NCBI RefSeq assembly: GCF_009917485.1
Contig: NZ_QZDT01000001.1
Coordinates: 62,001 to 126,000 of the forward strand
Length of the DNA stretch: 64,000 bases
From: Parablautia muri
GTDB taxonomy: Bacteria; Bacillota; Clostridia; Lachnospirales; Lachnospiraceae
Direction of reading: 5' to 3'
In this document: piece by piece, positions 20,129-29,031 of the stretch
Numbering within the stretch: position 1 is the first letter of the stretch
How the letters are laid out: every line of letters starts with the position of its first letter
Notes under the pieces: generated by a model
Databases searched by the model: none
Seen by the model: the letters and a program-made list of their open reading frames with translations, nothing else
What the model was told of the DNA's origin: nothing
Translations under genes and position numbers: made by a program

Positions 20129-20390
20129 GAATATCAAACTATCCGCGGTGCCACCTTGATTTACAGCCTGAGCTGTACCCTTAACAGGATACCAACATAT
20201 CCCTGGCAACTGACGTATGCCTTACGTTGCAGAATACTTAACAATTTAAAATAATTCATTTGTTGTTCACTGCACCCTCAGCGGTCCATTTGATGACTTG
20301 TTTTCCGCCCGATCTCAGCATTCCGGGCTCTCTGTAGGAGCATCATCACCGTTATCTCCGCTTCAACGGTTTAGGTGATATTTAATTTTT
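20093..20390 (-). promoter_or_regulatory. T-box leader, tRNA-Trp specific
   Basis: The T-box sequence GGTGGCACCGCGG lies at about 20142-20154 on the minus strand, just ahead of the terminator. The specifier is TGG (complement of CCA at 20286-20288) in the context AAATGGACCGCTGAGG, matching a Trp codon and the usual NNN-ACC-xxUGAG layout. Uncharged tRNA-Trp should stabilise the antiterminator and turn on trpEGDCFBA. Confidence 0.95.
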
Positions 20391-20394
20391 TATC

Positions 20395-20423
20395 ATATTA
20401 ACGCAGGGAAGGGCAATTGTCAA
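20395..20423 (-). promoter_or_regulatory. Sigma-A promoter of the trp operon
   Basis: On the minus strand a consensus TTGACA (-35, 20418-20423) is separated by 17 bp from TAATAT (-10, 20395-20400), just upstream of the T-box leader. Confidence 0.8.
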
Positions 20424-20578
20424 CAAGAAATTTTTTGTTGCATATTTATACAAAGATTTTTAAATTATCCATCATAAATCTTATGAATAAAATATTATTT
20501 TTAACATCTGTTCAAAAAAGGATTATTTATATATAATAAAAAATGTTTATAATACAACTTATAGTTAAGGAGAAACGC

Positions 20579-21538
20579 ATGAAAATAGTGGTTTTAGAGA
20601 GAAACAGCGTGGGGCTGGATGTTTCTGTGGATATATTTAAGGCATTTGGAGAAGTGACGGTATATCCTAATACCACGGCTGTGGATGTAAAAGAAAAAGT
20701 GAGAGATGCGGAAATTATCATCGCCAACAAAGCGCCTCTCAATAGCGAGACCCTAAAGGATGCCCATGATGTAAAGCTGATTTGTGAATTTGCAACAGGG
20801 TATGATAATGTGGACATTACATATTGCAAAAGCAGAGGAATTAAGGTGGCAAACATTGTAGGCTATTCCACAGATGCGGTGGCACAGCATACTTTTGCAC
20901 TTTGTCTGTATGTTCTGGAAAAGCTTCGTCATTATGACGATTATGTAAAATCAGGTGCTTATGCGGCACAGGATCGTTTTTCGAATTTTGATATTCCATT
21001 TACAGAACTTGCAGGTAAGACCTGGGGCATTGTGGGTATGGGAAATATTGGAAGGAAGGTAGCAGGAATTGCCGAAGCTTTTGGCTGCAAAGTAATTTTT
21101 TATTCGGCCTCTGGAAACAGTACATGTACGGAGTATGAAAGGGTGGAGTTTGACAAGCTGTTAAAGGAATCGGATTTCTTATCGATTCACTGTCCGTTAA
21201 GCGATAAGACAAGGGATTTATTTGATTTAGAAGCATTTAAAAAGATGAAGAAAAGTGCTATATTAATCAATGTGGCAAGAGGGCCGGTGGTAAATGATGC
21301 AGCTCTATATACTGCTTTGGCAGAAAACTATATTGCAGGGGCTGGGCTGGATGTAACTAGCACGGAGCCTATGAAAAGCAGCAATCCTTTAAGCAAGATT
21401 ATGGACAGTAACAAGTTAATTATTACGCCTCACCTGGCATGGGCAAGTAATGAGGCAAGAAACAGATGTGTTTCGGAAACCTGCAAAAATATCGAAGCAT
21501 TTCTAAAAGGGGAAAACAGAAATATTGTTAACCTTTAA
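20579..21538 (+). CDS. D-2-hydroxyacid dehydrogenase (NAD-binding)
   Basis: This is a 319-residue member of the D-isomer 2-hydroxyacid dehydrogenase family. The NAD-binding GMGNIGRKVA lies mid-protein; catalytic Arg is in NVARGPVVND, Glu in the DVTSTEPM region, and His in ITPHLAWAS. Substrates in the family include lactate, glycerate/hydroxypyruvate and phosphoglycerate; the sequence alone does not choose. The ATG at 20579 follows AAGGAG by 6 nt and is preferred over an ATG at 20543. It precedes SAH-metabolism genes in the same direction. Confidence 0.88.
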   Translation: MKIVVLERNSVGLDVSVDIFKAFGEVTVYPNTTAVDVKEKVRDAEIIIANKAPLNSETLKDAHDVKLICEFATGYDNVDITYCKSRGIKVANIVGYSTDAVAQHTFALCLYVLEKLRHYDDYVKSGAYAAQDRFSNFDIPFTELAGKTWGIVGMGNIGRKVAGIAEAFGCKVIFYSASGNSTCTEYERVEFDKLLKESDFLSIHCPLSDKTRDLFDLEAFKKMKKSAILINVARGPVVNDAALYTALAENYIAGAGLDVTSTEPMKSSNPLSKIMDSNKLIITPHLAWASNEARNRCVSETCKNIEAFLKGENRNIVNL

Positions 21539-21611
21539 ATTGGGGGATTGCAAAGGGCCATAAGAAAAATGTTAAGAAAGTAAATCATAAAAAGTAAGGA
21601 GTGAAAAAGGT

Positions 21612-22913
21612 TTGGGAATTGTATTAAAAAATATTCTGGCAGTATTACCTGAGGGTCATCAGGATGTGGTGAAGGAAACCAATATTTATATTGAAGATAG
21701 CAGAATTGTTGCGATAGGCACAAAGCCAGCAGGATTTGTAGCTGATAAAGTGATTGATGGAAAGGACAGGCTTGCCATACCAGGCCTGATCAATTGTCAT
21801 ACCCATTCTTATATGTCTTTTATGCGGAACGTGGCGGATGATTTGAGCTTTATGGACTGGCTTTTTGGAACCATTGATCCGATTGAGCAACAGATGACAG
21901 ATGAGGATACCTATTGGGGCGCATGTCTTGCTATTATTGAAATGATGAAAAGCGGAACGACCTGTTTTAATGATATGCAGATGAATATTCATCAGACCAC
22001 AAAAGCGGTAAAGGAGTCCGGTATGCGCGCTGTCATATGCCGTGGTTTGGTAGGAAGCGGTGATGATGAAGCAGGTCAGATAAGATTAAAACAGGCTTAT
22101 GAAGAAAGAGATGCAGCCAAAGACTGTGACAGACTTACCTTCATGTTAGGGCCTCACGCTCCGTATACCTGTGATGACGCTTACATGAGGATTGTTTCTG
22201 AGGAAGCAAAAAAGAACCATATGGGTATTCATGTACATCTTTCAGAAAGTGAAAGCGAGATACAGCAGATAAAGGAAAAGTATGGTATGTCGCCCATTGA
22301 GATGGCGGTTCAGAACGGATTATTCGATGTGCCTGCCATAGCTGCCCACTGTGTACAGATCACAGAGAGCGATATGGATATCTTAAAGAAAAAGAATGTA
22401 AGTGTGGTAACGAATCCTGCCAGCAACATGAAGCTGGGGAATGGTTTTGCGCCTGTTCCGGCAATGATTGAAAAAGGAATCAATGTTTGTCTTGGCACGG
22501 ATGGCGCGGCCAGCAACAACAGTCTAAATATGTTTCATGAGCTGAGCCTGCTTACACTGATCCATAAAGGGGTTAAGAAGACCCCTCAGTGCGTCAGCGC
22601 AAAAGAAGGTTTCCGTATTGCAACCATAAATGGGGCTAAAGCGCTTGGGCTTGAGCAGGAAACAGGTTCACTGGAGGCGGGGAAGAAGGCGGATATTGCT
22701 ATTTTGAATTTAAATACGCCATCTTTGACGCCCAGGAATAATTTAATTGCCGGACTTTCTTATTCTGCAAATGGTTCTGAGGTGGAAACCGTCATTATTG
22801 ATGGGAAAATAACCATGGAAAACAGAAAAGTATTGACGTTAGACGAGGATATGGTTTATAAAAAGGTAAACGATATTATAGTCCGTATGGGCCTAGATAA
22901 GAAAGAGTATTAA
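21612..22913 (+). CDS. mtaD: 5-methylthioadenosine/S-adenosylhomocysteine deaminase family amidohydrolase
   Basis: This metal-dependent amidohydrolase (433 residues) has the first metal-binding motif GLINCHTHSYMS, His in HVHLSES, HC in AAHCVQI and Asp in LGTDGAASNN. It resembles MtaD enzymes that deaminate SAH or MTA at N6. It starts with TTG at 21612, with AAGGAG about 11 nt upstream. It lies directly before ahcY, which strongly supports a role in SAH disposal. Related amidohydrolases act on other purine or pyrimidine amines. Confidence 0.88.
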   Translation: MGIVLKNILAVLPEGHQDVVKETNIYIEDSRIVAIGTKPAGFVADKVIDGKDRLAIPGLINCHTHSYMSFMRNVADDLSFMDWLFGTIDPIEQQMTDEDTYWGACLAIIEMMKSGTTCFNDMQMNIHQTTKAVKESGMRAVICRGLVGSGDDEAGQIRLKQAYEERDAAKDCDRLTFMLGPHAPYTCDDAYMRIVSEEAKKNHMGIHVHLSESESEIQQIKEKYGMSPIEMAVQNGLFDVPAIAAHCVQITESDMDILKKKNVSVVTNPASNMKLGNGFAPVPAMIEKGINVCLGTDGAASNNSLNMFHELSLLTLIHKGVKKTPQCVSAKEGFRIATINGAKALGLEQETGSLEAGKKADIAILNLNTPSLTPRNNLIAGLSYSANGSEVETVIIDGKITMENRKVLTLDEDMVYKKVNDIIVRMGLDKKEY

Positions 22914-23088
22914 GGGTAATAGCTGCGTTGCAGTTGTTATAAAGTTATTATTCACAAATGAGAAGTATATATCCTATCTAACAAGAAACTCATAGATGAA
23001 TAATAATAAAGTGATGATAGGACAGACGACCATCACTATAATAAAAATTCGGCTGAATCTATCTTATATTTTATTGGAGGACATAGTT

Positions 23089-24339
23089 ATGAGCAGTGAA
23101 ATCAGAGACATTCATTTGGCCGAGTCCGGAGAACGCAAGATTGAGTGGGTAAAAAGAAATTGCGACCTGCTCCGCACTCTGGAAGAAGAATTTTCAAAGA
23201 CAAAGCCATTTGAAGGCAAAAAAATTGCGCTTTCCGTACATCTTGAGGCTAAGACAGCGTATCTTTGCCTGGTGTTAAAGGCAGGAGGGGCACAGATGTT
23301 TGTAACCGGCTCTAACCCGCTTTCTACTCAGGATGATGTGGCAGCAGCGCTGGTTAAAGCAGGGCTTGAAGTTCATGCATGGTATGACTGTACGCCGGAG
23401 GAGTACAATTCTCATATCCGCCATGTATTGGAGGCTGGACCTAATATCATCATTGATGATGGCGGAGACTTGGTGAATATGGTTCACACACAGATGCCGG
23501 AGCTGATACCTAATATTATCGGCGGATGCGAGGAGACAACCACAGGAATTATCCGGCTGGAGGCAATGAATCATGCCGGGGAACTGAAATTCCCTATGGT
23601 GCGTGTAAACAATGCGGATTGCAAGCACTTGTTTGATAACCGTTATGGTACAGGCCAGTCCGTTTGGGACGGCATTAACCGTACGACAAACCTGATCGTG
23701 GCAGGTAAGATCGTGGTAGTAGCAGGCTATGGCTGGTGTGGTAAAGGAACCGCTATGCGTGCAAAAGGGCTTGGAGCAAGGGTAATTGTGACAGAAATTG
23801 ACCCGATCAAGGCAATTGAAGCTGTTATGGATGGATTTGATGTTATGCCTATGAACGAAGCAGCTAAGGTGGGAGATTTCTTTGTAACCGTTACAGGCTG
23901 TGATAAGGTAATCGATGAGGAAGACTTTAAGGTCATGAAGGATGGCGCTATCCTCTGCAATGCCGGACATTTCGATTGTGAGATCGATATGGCAAGATTG
24001 CGCGAAATTGCAGTGGAGACTAGAGAACAGAGGAAGAATATCATGGGCTATAAGCTTCCTACAGGTCAGTGGATTTTTATTTTAGCTGAAGGCAGATTGG
24101 TTAATCTGGCGGCAGGCGATGGACATCCGGCGGAGATTATGGATATGAGCTTTGCAATTCAGGCATTATCTGCTAAGTATCTGGTTGAACATGGCAGTGA
24201 GCTTACAGAAAAACTGATTGATGTGCCTAGAGAAGTAGATCAGGATGTGGCTAAGAGGAAATTGGCATTCTTAGGAAAAGAAATTGATGTGCTGACACCG
24301 GAACAGGAAAAATATTTGAATAGTTACACATTAGATTAA
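23089..24339 (+). CDS. ahcY: Adenosylhomocysteinase (SAH hydrolase)
   Basis: It reversibly cleaves SAH to homocysteine and adenosine. The 416-residue protein has the NAD motif GYGWCGKG near residue 213 and the C-terminal LNLAAGDGHP-like region (here VNLAAGDGHPAEIMDMSF). It lacks the roughly 40-residue insertion typical of longer eukaryotic/proteobacterial enzymes. The ATG at 23089 has GGAGG 8 nt upstream; an in-frame ATG at 22996 would add 31 non-conserved residues. It pairs with mtaD. Confidence 0.95.
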   Translation: MSSEIRDIHLAESGERKIEWVKRNCDLLRTLEEEFSKTKPFEGKKIALSVHLEAKTAYLCLVLKAGGAQMFVTGSNPLSTQDDVAAALVKAGLEVHAWYDCTPEEYNSHIRHVLEAGPNIIIDDGGDLVNMVHTQMPELIPNIIGGCEETTTGIIRLEAMNHAGELKFPMVRVNNADCKHLFDNRYGTGQSVWDGINRTTNLIVAGKIVVVAGYGWCGKGTAMRAKGLGARVIVTEIDPIKAIEAVMDGFDVMPMNEAAKVGDFFVTVTGCDKVIDEEDFKVMKDGAILCNAGHFDCEIDMARLREIAVETREQRKNIMGYKLPTGQWIFILAEGRLVNLAAGDGHPAEIMDMSFAIQALSAKYLVEHGSELTEKLIDVPREVDQDVAKRKLAFLGKEIDVLTPEQEKYLNSYTLD

Positions 24340-24395
24340 AACTTAAATTAAGAATGTAATTTTTTAGACCATAATAAGCGATGTGATGTAAGGTT

Positions 24396-24440
24396 CAGAA
24401 GCCGGATATTTGATATATCTGGCTTCTGTCATATTCTCTT
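24396..24440 (+). terminator. Terminator-like hairpin after ahcY
   Basis: CAGAAGCC (24396-24403) pairs with GGCTTCTG (24421-24428), extended by ATAT/ATAT, followed by a loosely T-rich tail. Confidence 0.6.
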
Positions 24441-24570
24441 ATGGGACTTGTAAGATGTGGCAGTAAATGATTTTTAAAATAAATGATTGCATTAAATTGT
24501 CTTATCATTTACTATATAAATATAATATTATTGTACAATTTAAAGGTACATAATTTAAGGAGGTATGCCT

Positions 24571-25212
24571 ATGGAAGGGACAGTTAGGATTCAATCAAAA
24601 GCGCATCATAATGTAGTATTAAAAGCAATACCAGGACATTTTGTAACGCCAAACTCGCATGTAAATTATTTCTTGGATATGGCAACTTTAAAGTGCAGGC
24701 TCAATGAGGCTTCTGCAACAGCGAAGGCCTTAAGCGAACAAATAGCAGCTACCACTGTGGTAGATACAATTGTCTGTATTGACGGATGCGAAGTTATTGG
24801 CGCTTTTCTGGCGGAAGATTTGACGAGAGCAGGCATATATTCTATGAATTCTCATAATACAATTTATATTGTTACCCCTGAGTATGTGAACTCCGGGCAG
24901 CTTGTTTTCAGGGAGAATATGATACCAATGATTAAAGGGAAAAATGTACTTATTCTTCTGACATCTGCCACAACAGGACAGACGATTGTAAAGACAGGTC
25001 AGGCGCTTAAATATTATGGTGCGAAAATTAGTGGAATCAGTGCGGTTTTCAGTGCGGCGAACAGTGTGATGGGTATTCCAATCAAGTCATTGTTTACAAT
25101 TACAGATATTCCGGATTATAAGGCATATGACCCAGAAGGATGTTCCCTGTGCAAGGAAGGAAAACCAATTGATGCTTTTGCGAATGGATTCGGGTATTCT
25201 AAAATTAACTAG
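24571..25212 (+). CDS. Phosphoribosyltransferase-like protein (orotate PRTase family)
   Basis: This is a 213-residue type I PRTase fold. A hydrophobic strand plus ILLTSATTGQTIVKTGQAL occupies the PRPP-loop position, and IVCIDGCEVIGAFLA resembles the hood/first-strand region of PyrE-like proteins. The usual acidic pair before TTG (VDDVxTTGGT) is replaced by LTSATTGQT, so PRPP catalysis is uncertain. It ends with a Cys-containing CSLCKEGKPIDAFANG tail. AAGGAGG lies 7 nt before ATG 24571 and only 1 nt before ATG 24565, so the former is the start. It is apparently monocistronic. Confidence 0.7.
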   Translation: MEGTVRIQSKAHHNVVLKAIPGHFVTPNSHVNYFLDMATLKCRLNEASATAKALSEQIAATTVVDTIVCIDGCEVIGAFLAEDLTRAGIYSMNSHNTIYIVTPEYVNSGQLVFRENMIPMIKGKNVLILLTSATTGQTIVKTGQALKYYGAKISGISAVFSAANSVMGIPIKSLFTITDIPDYKAYDPEGCSLCKEGKPIDAFANGFGYSKIN

Positions 25213-25253
25213 TGGTTGTAACCGCTTGAAAGAGTGAATTGCATGGAGGTAAT

Positions 25254-25297
25254 AAAAAACAGGAAACAGTGTGAATATACTGTTTCCTGTTTTTTTA
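25254..25297. terminator. Bidirectional terminator between PRTase and rubredoxin genes
   Basis: A long perfect stem AAACAGGAAACAGT / ACTGTTTCCTGTTT is flanked by A and T runs and can terminate transcripts from both sides. Confidence 0.88.
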
Positions 25298-25319
25298 TGA
25301 TAATGATACAACTTTTAAT

Positions 25320-25493
25320 TTAGTTGTAGTTATCAATGCAAGGCTGGAACATATCCTTGCTTACACCGCACACAGGGCACACCCAATCAGCAGGAAGATC
25401 TGCAAATGCAGTTCCGGGAGCGATGCCGTGTTCGGGATCTCCTTTTTCCGGATCATAGGTGTATCCACAGGGATTACAAAAATATTTCTGCAT
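25320..25493 (-). CDS. Rubredoxin
   Basis: This small one-iron electron carrier (57 residues) has the two metal hooks [10 protein letters not shown] and [19 protein letters not shown] upstream fixes the start at 25493. It is the last gene of a perR-rubrerythrin-rubredoxin cluster, where it probably donates electrons to rubrerythrin or oxygen reductases. Confidence 0.95.
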   Translation of the reverse strand: MQKYFCNPCGYTYDPEKGDPEHGIAPGTAFADLPADWVCPVCGVSKDMFQPCIDNYN

Positions 25494-25552
25494 GATAGTA
25501 TCTCCTTTCAAAATATGAGTCTAAATTGAAATTTTAAAAATAGTATTTTTTC

Positions 25553-26092
25553 TTAGCTAAAATATCTCTTAAGAAGTCCTTCGAATGCCTTACCATGACG
25601 AGCCTCATCGCGAGCCATTTCGTGAACTGTGTCATGAATTGCGTCAAGGTTAGCAGCTTTTGCACGCTTTGCAAGATCGAACTTGCCAGCAGTAGCGCCA
25701 TTTTCAGCCTCTACTCTCATTTCAAGATTTTTCTTTGTGGAATCGGTTACTACTTCGCCTAACAGCTCAGCAAATTTTGCTGCATGCTCAGCTTCTTCAT
25801 AAGCTGCTTTTTCCCAGTATAAACCAATTTCAGGATAACCTTCTCTGTGAGCAACTCTTGCCATTGCAAGATACATACCAACTTCTGTGCATTCACCGTT
25901 AAAGTTTGCTCTTAAGTCTGCAAGGATATCTTCACTTACACCCTTTGCAACGCCTACTACATGCTCTGCAGCCCATACCTTATCGCTATCCTGAGCTGTG
26001 AATTTCTCTGCAGGTGCATTACAAACAGGACATTTCTCAGGTACAGAATCACCTTCATAAACATAACCGCATACTTGACATACGAATTTCAT
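25553..26092 (-). CDS. Rubrerythrin with N-terminal rubredoxin domain (reverse rubrerythrin)
   Basis: This NADH-linked peroxide reductase has 179 residues. An N-terminal rubredoxin-like domain ([13 protein letters not shown] and [11 protein letters not shown]) precedes the diiron four-helix bundle with [16 protein letters not shown], and [13 protein letters not shown]. This domain order is inverted relative to classical rubrerythrin and is typical of clostridial reverse rubrerythrins induced by oxygen and H2O2. The start is placed by GGAGAG upstream of MKFVCQ; the gene lies immediately after perR. Confidence 0.93.
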   Translation of the reverse strand: MKFVCQVCGYVYEGDSVPEKCPVCNAPAEKFTAQDSDKVWAAEHVVGVAKGVSEDILADLRANFNGECTEVGMYLAMARVAHREGYPEIGLYWEKAAYEEAEHAAKFAELLGEVVTDSTKKNLEMRVEAENGATAGKFDLAKRAKAANLDAIHDTVHEMARDEARHGKAFEGLLKRYFS

Positions 26093-26097
26093 AATTT

Positions 26098-26505
26098 TTA
26101 GCTCTCCTTTTCTTTGCATAAAATTTTTTGAGTGCAATTACTACAGCGACCATAAAAGTAGGTCATCTGCCCTTCGATTTTACCATTGAAGTTCTCACGG
26201 ACTGCCGCAGTTATTTGTTCTGTGACGGGCATGTCCAAATCAATTACATTTCCACATTCTTTACAGATGAAATGGTAATGGGGGGAAGTATCATAATCAA
26301 AATGATCTACGCCATCACCTACCCGAACCCGAGCAATTTCACCAAGATCAGCAAGCAAGGTTAAATTCCGATATACGGTTCCAAGGCTGATGTTAGGAAA
26401 GGATTGACGGACATTTTTGTAAATCACATCTGCAGTGGGATGATCTTTTCTGGTAGCCAGAAATTCTTTAATAGAATCCCGCTGTTTACTGTGCTTTAGA
26501 TTCAT
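26098..26505 (-). CDS. perR: Fur-family peroxide regulator (PerR-like)
   Basis: This 135-residue Fur-superfamily repressor has a winged-helix N-terminus ([19 protein letters not shown], then [18 protein letters not shown]). The regulatory metal site [24 protein letters not shown] follows, as does a CSNC structural zinc pair near the C-terminus; the paired CxxC motifs are typical. Location before rubrerythrin and rubredoxin points to PerR rather than Fur or Zur. It likely autoregulates through the AT-rich palindrome upstream. Confidence 0.9.
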   Translation of the reverse strand: MNLKHSKQRDSIKEFLATRKDHPTADVIYKNVRQSFPNISLGTVYRNLTLLADLGEIARVRVGDGVDHFDYDTSPHYHFICKECGNVIDLDMPVTEQITAAVRENFNGKIEGQMTYFYGRCSNCTQKILCKEKES

Positions 26506-26545
26506 ATGAGTTCCTCTCTGGTAAATATTAGTAGCTATTACTGTT

Positions 26546-26557
26546 TTATTATAATAA
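26546..26557. promoter_or_regulatory. Candidate PerR/Fur-type operator
   Basis: TTATTATAATAA is a perfect 12-bp palindrome 41 bp upstream of perR. It resembles half of the PerR box (TTATAATnATTATAA) but is not a full match. Confidence 0.4.
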
Positions 26558-26682
26558 TTTTCATATAGTTGTCAATAACAATTTATAAATTTTTTATAGA
26601 TTCATTTATTCTTTAATAACCAGCCGTATCTTGGATGTGCTATAATCGGTATAAAGAGTTAGGATAAGCGATAGGTATAGGT

Positions 26683-26738
26683 GCAAGTTTGTACTTGTAT
26701 CCAAATATGCGGACTGCTGGCAAGAATGGGAGATTAAA
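26683..26738 (+). repeat. 56-bp leader repeat, copy A
   Basis: This segment aligns over its full length with segments before the cysteine desulfurase (53243-53298) and yabP (39757-39811). Shared blocks are AArTTTGTrCT, CGG..TG and GGCAAGAATGGrrGATTA, and the start codon follows immediately. Confidence 0.6.
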
Positions 26739-28217
26739 ATGAAATTTAAAACCAGACTGGTAATTACATTTCTAACAATTATCTTGCTTCCTTTGGCGCT
26801 TGCCTGCACGGCCTTTATTTGCATCGGAGGAGCTTTAATCAGGGGGCAGGAGGAATATGGCCTTCGGAATAAAGATTACAATATGCTGATTGACCCTGCA
26901 CAGGCGTCTAAGCTTATGTCAGATGAAATTTTTGTGGAGGTAAAGGAGATATTAGAGAATGACCCTTTTGAAATTGAAAATGAAGATGTTCTGTTTAACA
27001 TAAATGAGAAAATTGCTAATAAGTCTTCCTATATAATTGTGCGCAGACAGGACAGACTGTTTTATACTGGAAATGAGTTGGCGGCAAAGCAGATTTTTTC
27101 AGTGCTGCCAGCCTTTCGGGAAGAAAGTGCAAGGGGAAACGAAAGGCAGAATATTTACCTGGACGATATGAAAAAGTTGGTAAGGCAGATGGATTTCTAT
27201 TTTCAAAATGGGGATGAAGGAAGCTTTTTTGTGATTACCAGAACAAATCCAATTATATCCAGAAAACTATTTATAGATATGGCAATTGCCATTATGCTTA
27301 TTTTGATTTTTACGAGCATGTTTCTGACCAATTGGATTAGCCGGGGCGTATTTGCACCGATTAATCAGCTGAATATAGCAATGCAGAATATTGCAGAGGG
27401 AAATTTAGAATACAGACTTCCAGATAAGGATGATGGGGAAATTGGAGAGCTTTACCGGAATTATGAGGATATGAGGCTTCGACTTAAGGAATCCACAGAT
27501 GAAAAGATTCTGGCGGAAAAGCAGAATAAAGAATTAGTCAGTAATATATCCCACGATCTGAAAACACCGATTACAGCGATAAAGGGGTATGTGGAAGGGA
27601 TTATGGATGGCGTGGCAGATACACCGGAAAAAATGGATAAATATATCAGGACGATTTATAATAAGGCTAACGATATGGATAGATTAATTAACGAATTGAC
27701 TGTATATTCCGGAATTGATTCTAATCGTATCCCATATCATTTTCACAAGATAGATGTTTCTGAATATTTTGGCGATTGTATTGAAGAAGTGGGACTTGAC
27801 TTAGAGTCAAAGAATATTGAATTAAATTATTCTAACTTGGTCACACCGGGAACGCTTATTATTGCGGATCCTGAGCAGCTTAAAAGAGTAATCAATAATA
27901 TTATTGGAAATAGTGTTAAGTATATTGATAAGAAAAAGGGAGAGATCGATATCCGTATTTTGGACGAGCTGGATTCTATCCGGGTAGAAATAGAGGATAA
28001 TGGAAAAGGTATCGCGGCCAAGGATTTACCGAAAATATTTGAACGTTTCTATAGGACAGATGCTTCCAGAAATTCGGCACAGGGAGGAAGCGGTATAGGT
28101 CTTTCTATTGTAAAGAAAATCGTTGAGGACCACGGTGGCTATATATGGGCCACCAGCAAAGAAAATGAGGGAACCTGTATGCATTTTGTAATCCGTAAAT
28201 ATCAGGAAACAGAGTGA
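26739..28217 (+). CDS. Membrane sensor histidine kinase
   Basis: This two-component sensor has 492 residues. TM1 is at about 7-30, an extracytoplasmic domain at 31-177, TM2 at about 178-200, HAMP at about 200-252, and HisKA with His272 in SNISHDLKTPITAIKGY. HATPase_c shows NIIGNSVKY, EDNGKGI and GGSGIGLSIVKKIVE. The downstream regulator starts within its 3' end (out-of-frame overlap), and the pair forms an operon. The stimulus is unknown; a cell-envelope signal is plausible from the periplasm-facing domain. Confidence 0.92.
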   Translation: MKFKTRLVITFLTIILLPLALACTAFICIGGALIRGQEEYGLRNKDYNMLIDPAQASKLMSDEIFVEVKEILENDPFEIENEDVLFNINEKIANKSSYIIVRRQDRLFYTGNELAAKQIFSVLPAFREESARGNERQNIYLDDMKKLVRQMDFYFQNGDEGSFFVITRTNPIISRKLFIDMAIAIMLILIFTSMFLTNWISRGVFAPINQLNIAMQNIAEGNLEYRLPDKDDGEIGELYRNYEDMRLRLKESTDEKILAEKQNKELVSNISHDLKTPITAIKGYVEGIMDGVADTPEKMDKYIRTIYNKANDMDRLINELTVYSGIDSNRIPYHFHKIDVSEYFGDCIEEVGLDLESKNIELNYSNLVTPGTLIIADPEQLKRVINNIIGNSVKYIDKKKGEIDIRILDELDSIRVEIEDNGKGIAAKDLPKIFERFYRTDASRNSAQGGSGIGLSIVKKIVEDHGGYIWATSKENEGTCMHFVIRKYQETE

Positions 28218-28297
28218 TAATAGATAGACTTACGTATTTCTTACTTAGGTTTTGCAGAAGGATACCGGAAGATGACAAATTGAAAAGGGAGGTAAAA

Positions 28298-28987
28298 ATG
28301 AGTAGAATATTAATTATTGAGGATGAAGAAGCGATTGCAGATCTGGAAAAGGATTATCTTGAGCTGAGTGGGTTTGAAGTGGCAATTAAATATGAGGGAG
28401 AAGAAGGACTTCAAACGGCTTTGTCGGAGGAATTTGATTTAATTGTTCTTGATCTGATGCTGCCGGGAATGGATGGATTTGAAATATGTAAACACATTAG
28501 AGAAGAAAAAAATATTCCTATTATTATGGTTTCGGCGAAGAAAGACGATATTGACAAAATCAGGGGGTTGGGTCTTGGGGCTGATGACTATATGACCAAG
28601 CCTTTCAGCCCCAGCGAGCTGGTCGCCAGAGTAAAGGCGCATATGGCAAGATATGACAGGCTGGTTGGCTCTACTCAGAAAAATAACGATATTATTGAAA
28701 TCCGTGGTATCCGTATAGATAAAACAGCAAGAAGAGTTATTGTTGATGGTGTGGAAAAGGCGTTTACCGGGAAGGAATTTGACCTTCTTACTTTTCTTGC
28801 AGACCATCCAAACCATGTATATACCAAAGAAGAATTGTTCAGAGAAATATGGGATATGGATTCAATTGGAGATATCGCAACGGTTACAGTGCATATTAAG
28901 AAAATCAGGGAAAAAATTGAATATGATTCTGCAAAACCTCAATACATTGAAACAATTTGGGGCGTGGGGTATCGGTTTAAGGTTTAA
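28298..28987 (+). CDS. OmpR/PhoB-family response regulator
   Basis: This 229-residue partner of the preceding kinase has a receiver domain (residues 1-115) with acidic residues in IIEDEEA, phosphorylation site Asp52 in VLDLMLPGMDG, and Lys in MTKPFSPSEL. The winged-helix output domain includes GKEFDLLTFLADHPNHVYTKEEL and a GVGYRFKV end. The ATG at 28298 has GGGAGG about 5 nt upstream; the in-frame frame further upstream overlaps the kinase and adds 28 non-conserved residues. Confidence 0.94.
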   Translation: MSRILIIEDEEAIADLEKDYLELSGFEVAIKYEGEEGLQTALSEEFDLIVLDLMLPGMDGFEICKHIREEKNIPIIMVSAKKDDIDKIRGLGLGADDYMTKPFSPSELVARVKAHMARYDRLVGSTQKNNDIIEIRGIRIDKTARRVIVDGVEKAFTGKEFDLLTFLADHPNHVYTKEELFREIWDMDSIGDIATVTVHIKKIREKIEYDSAKPQYIETIWGVGYRFKV

Positions 28988-29031
28988 AATTATAAAGCTT
29001 AGAAGACCTTCAATCCCAAAAGGGGTAAGCG

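Noticed and set aside
22914-23088. Possible SAH or SAM riboswitch before ahcY
   Set aside because: The pathway makes it plausible, but I could not find the conserved core of any SAM or SAH riboswitch class in the gap.
23275-23970. Minus-strand 231-codon frame inside ahcY
   Set aside because: It is antisense to a strongly conserved enzyme, with no promoter or ribosome site support.
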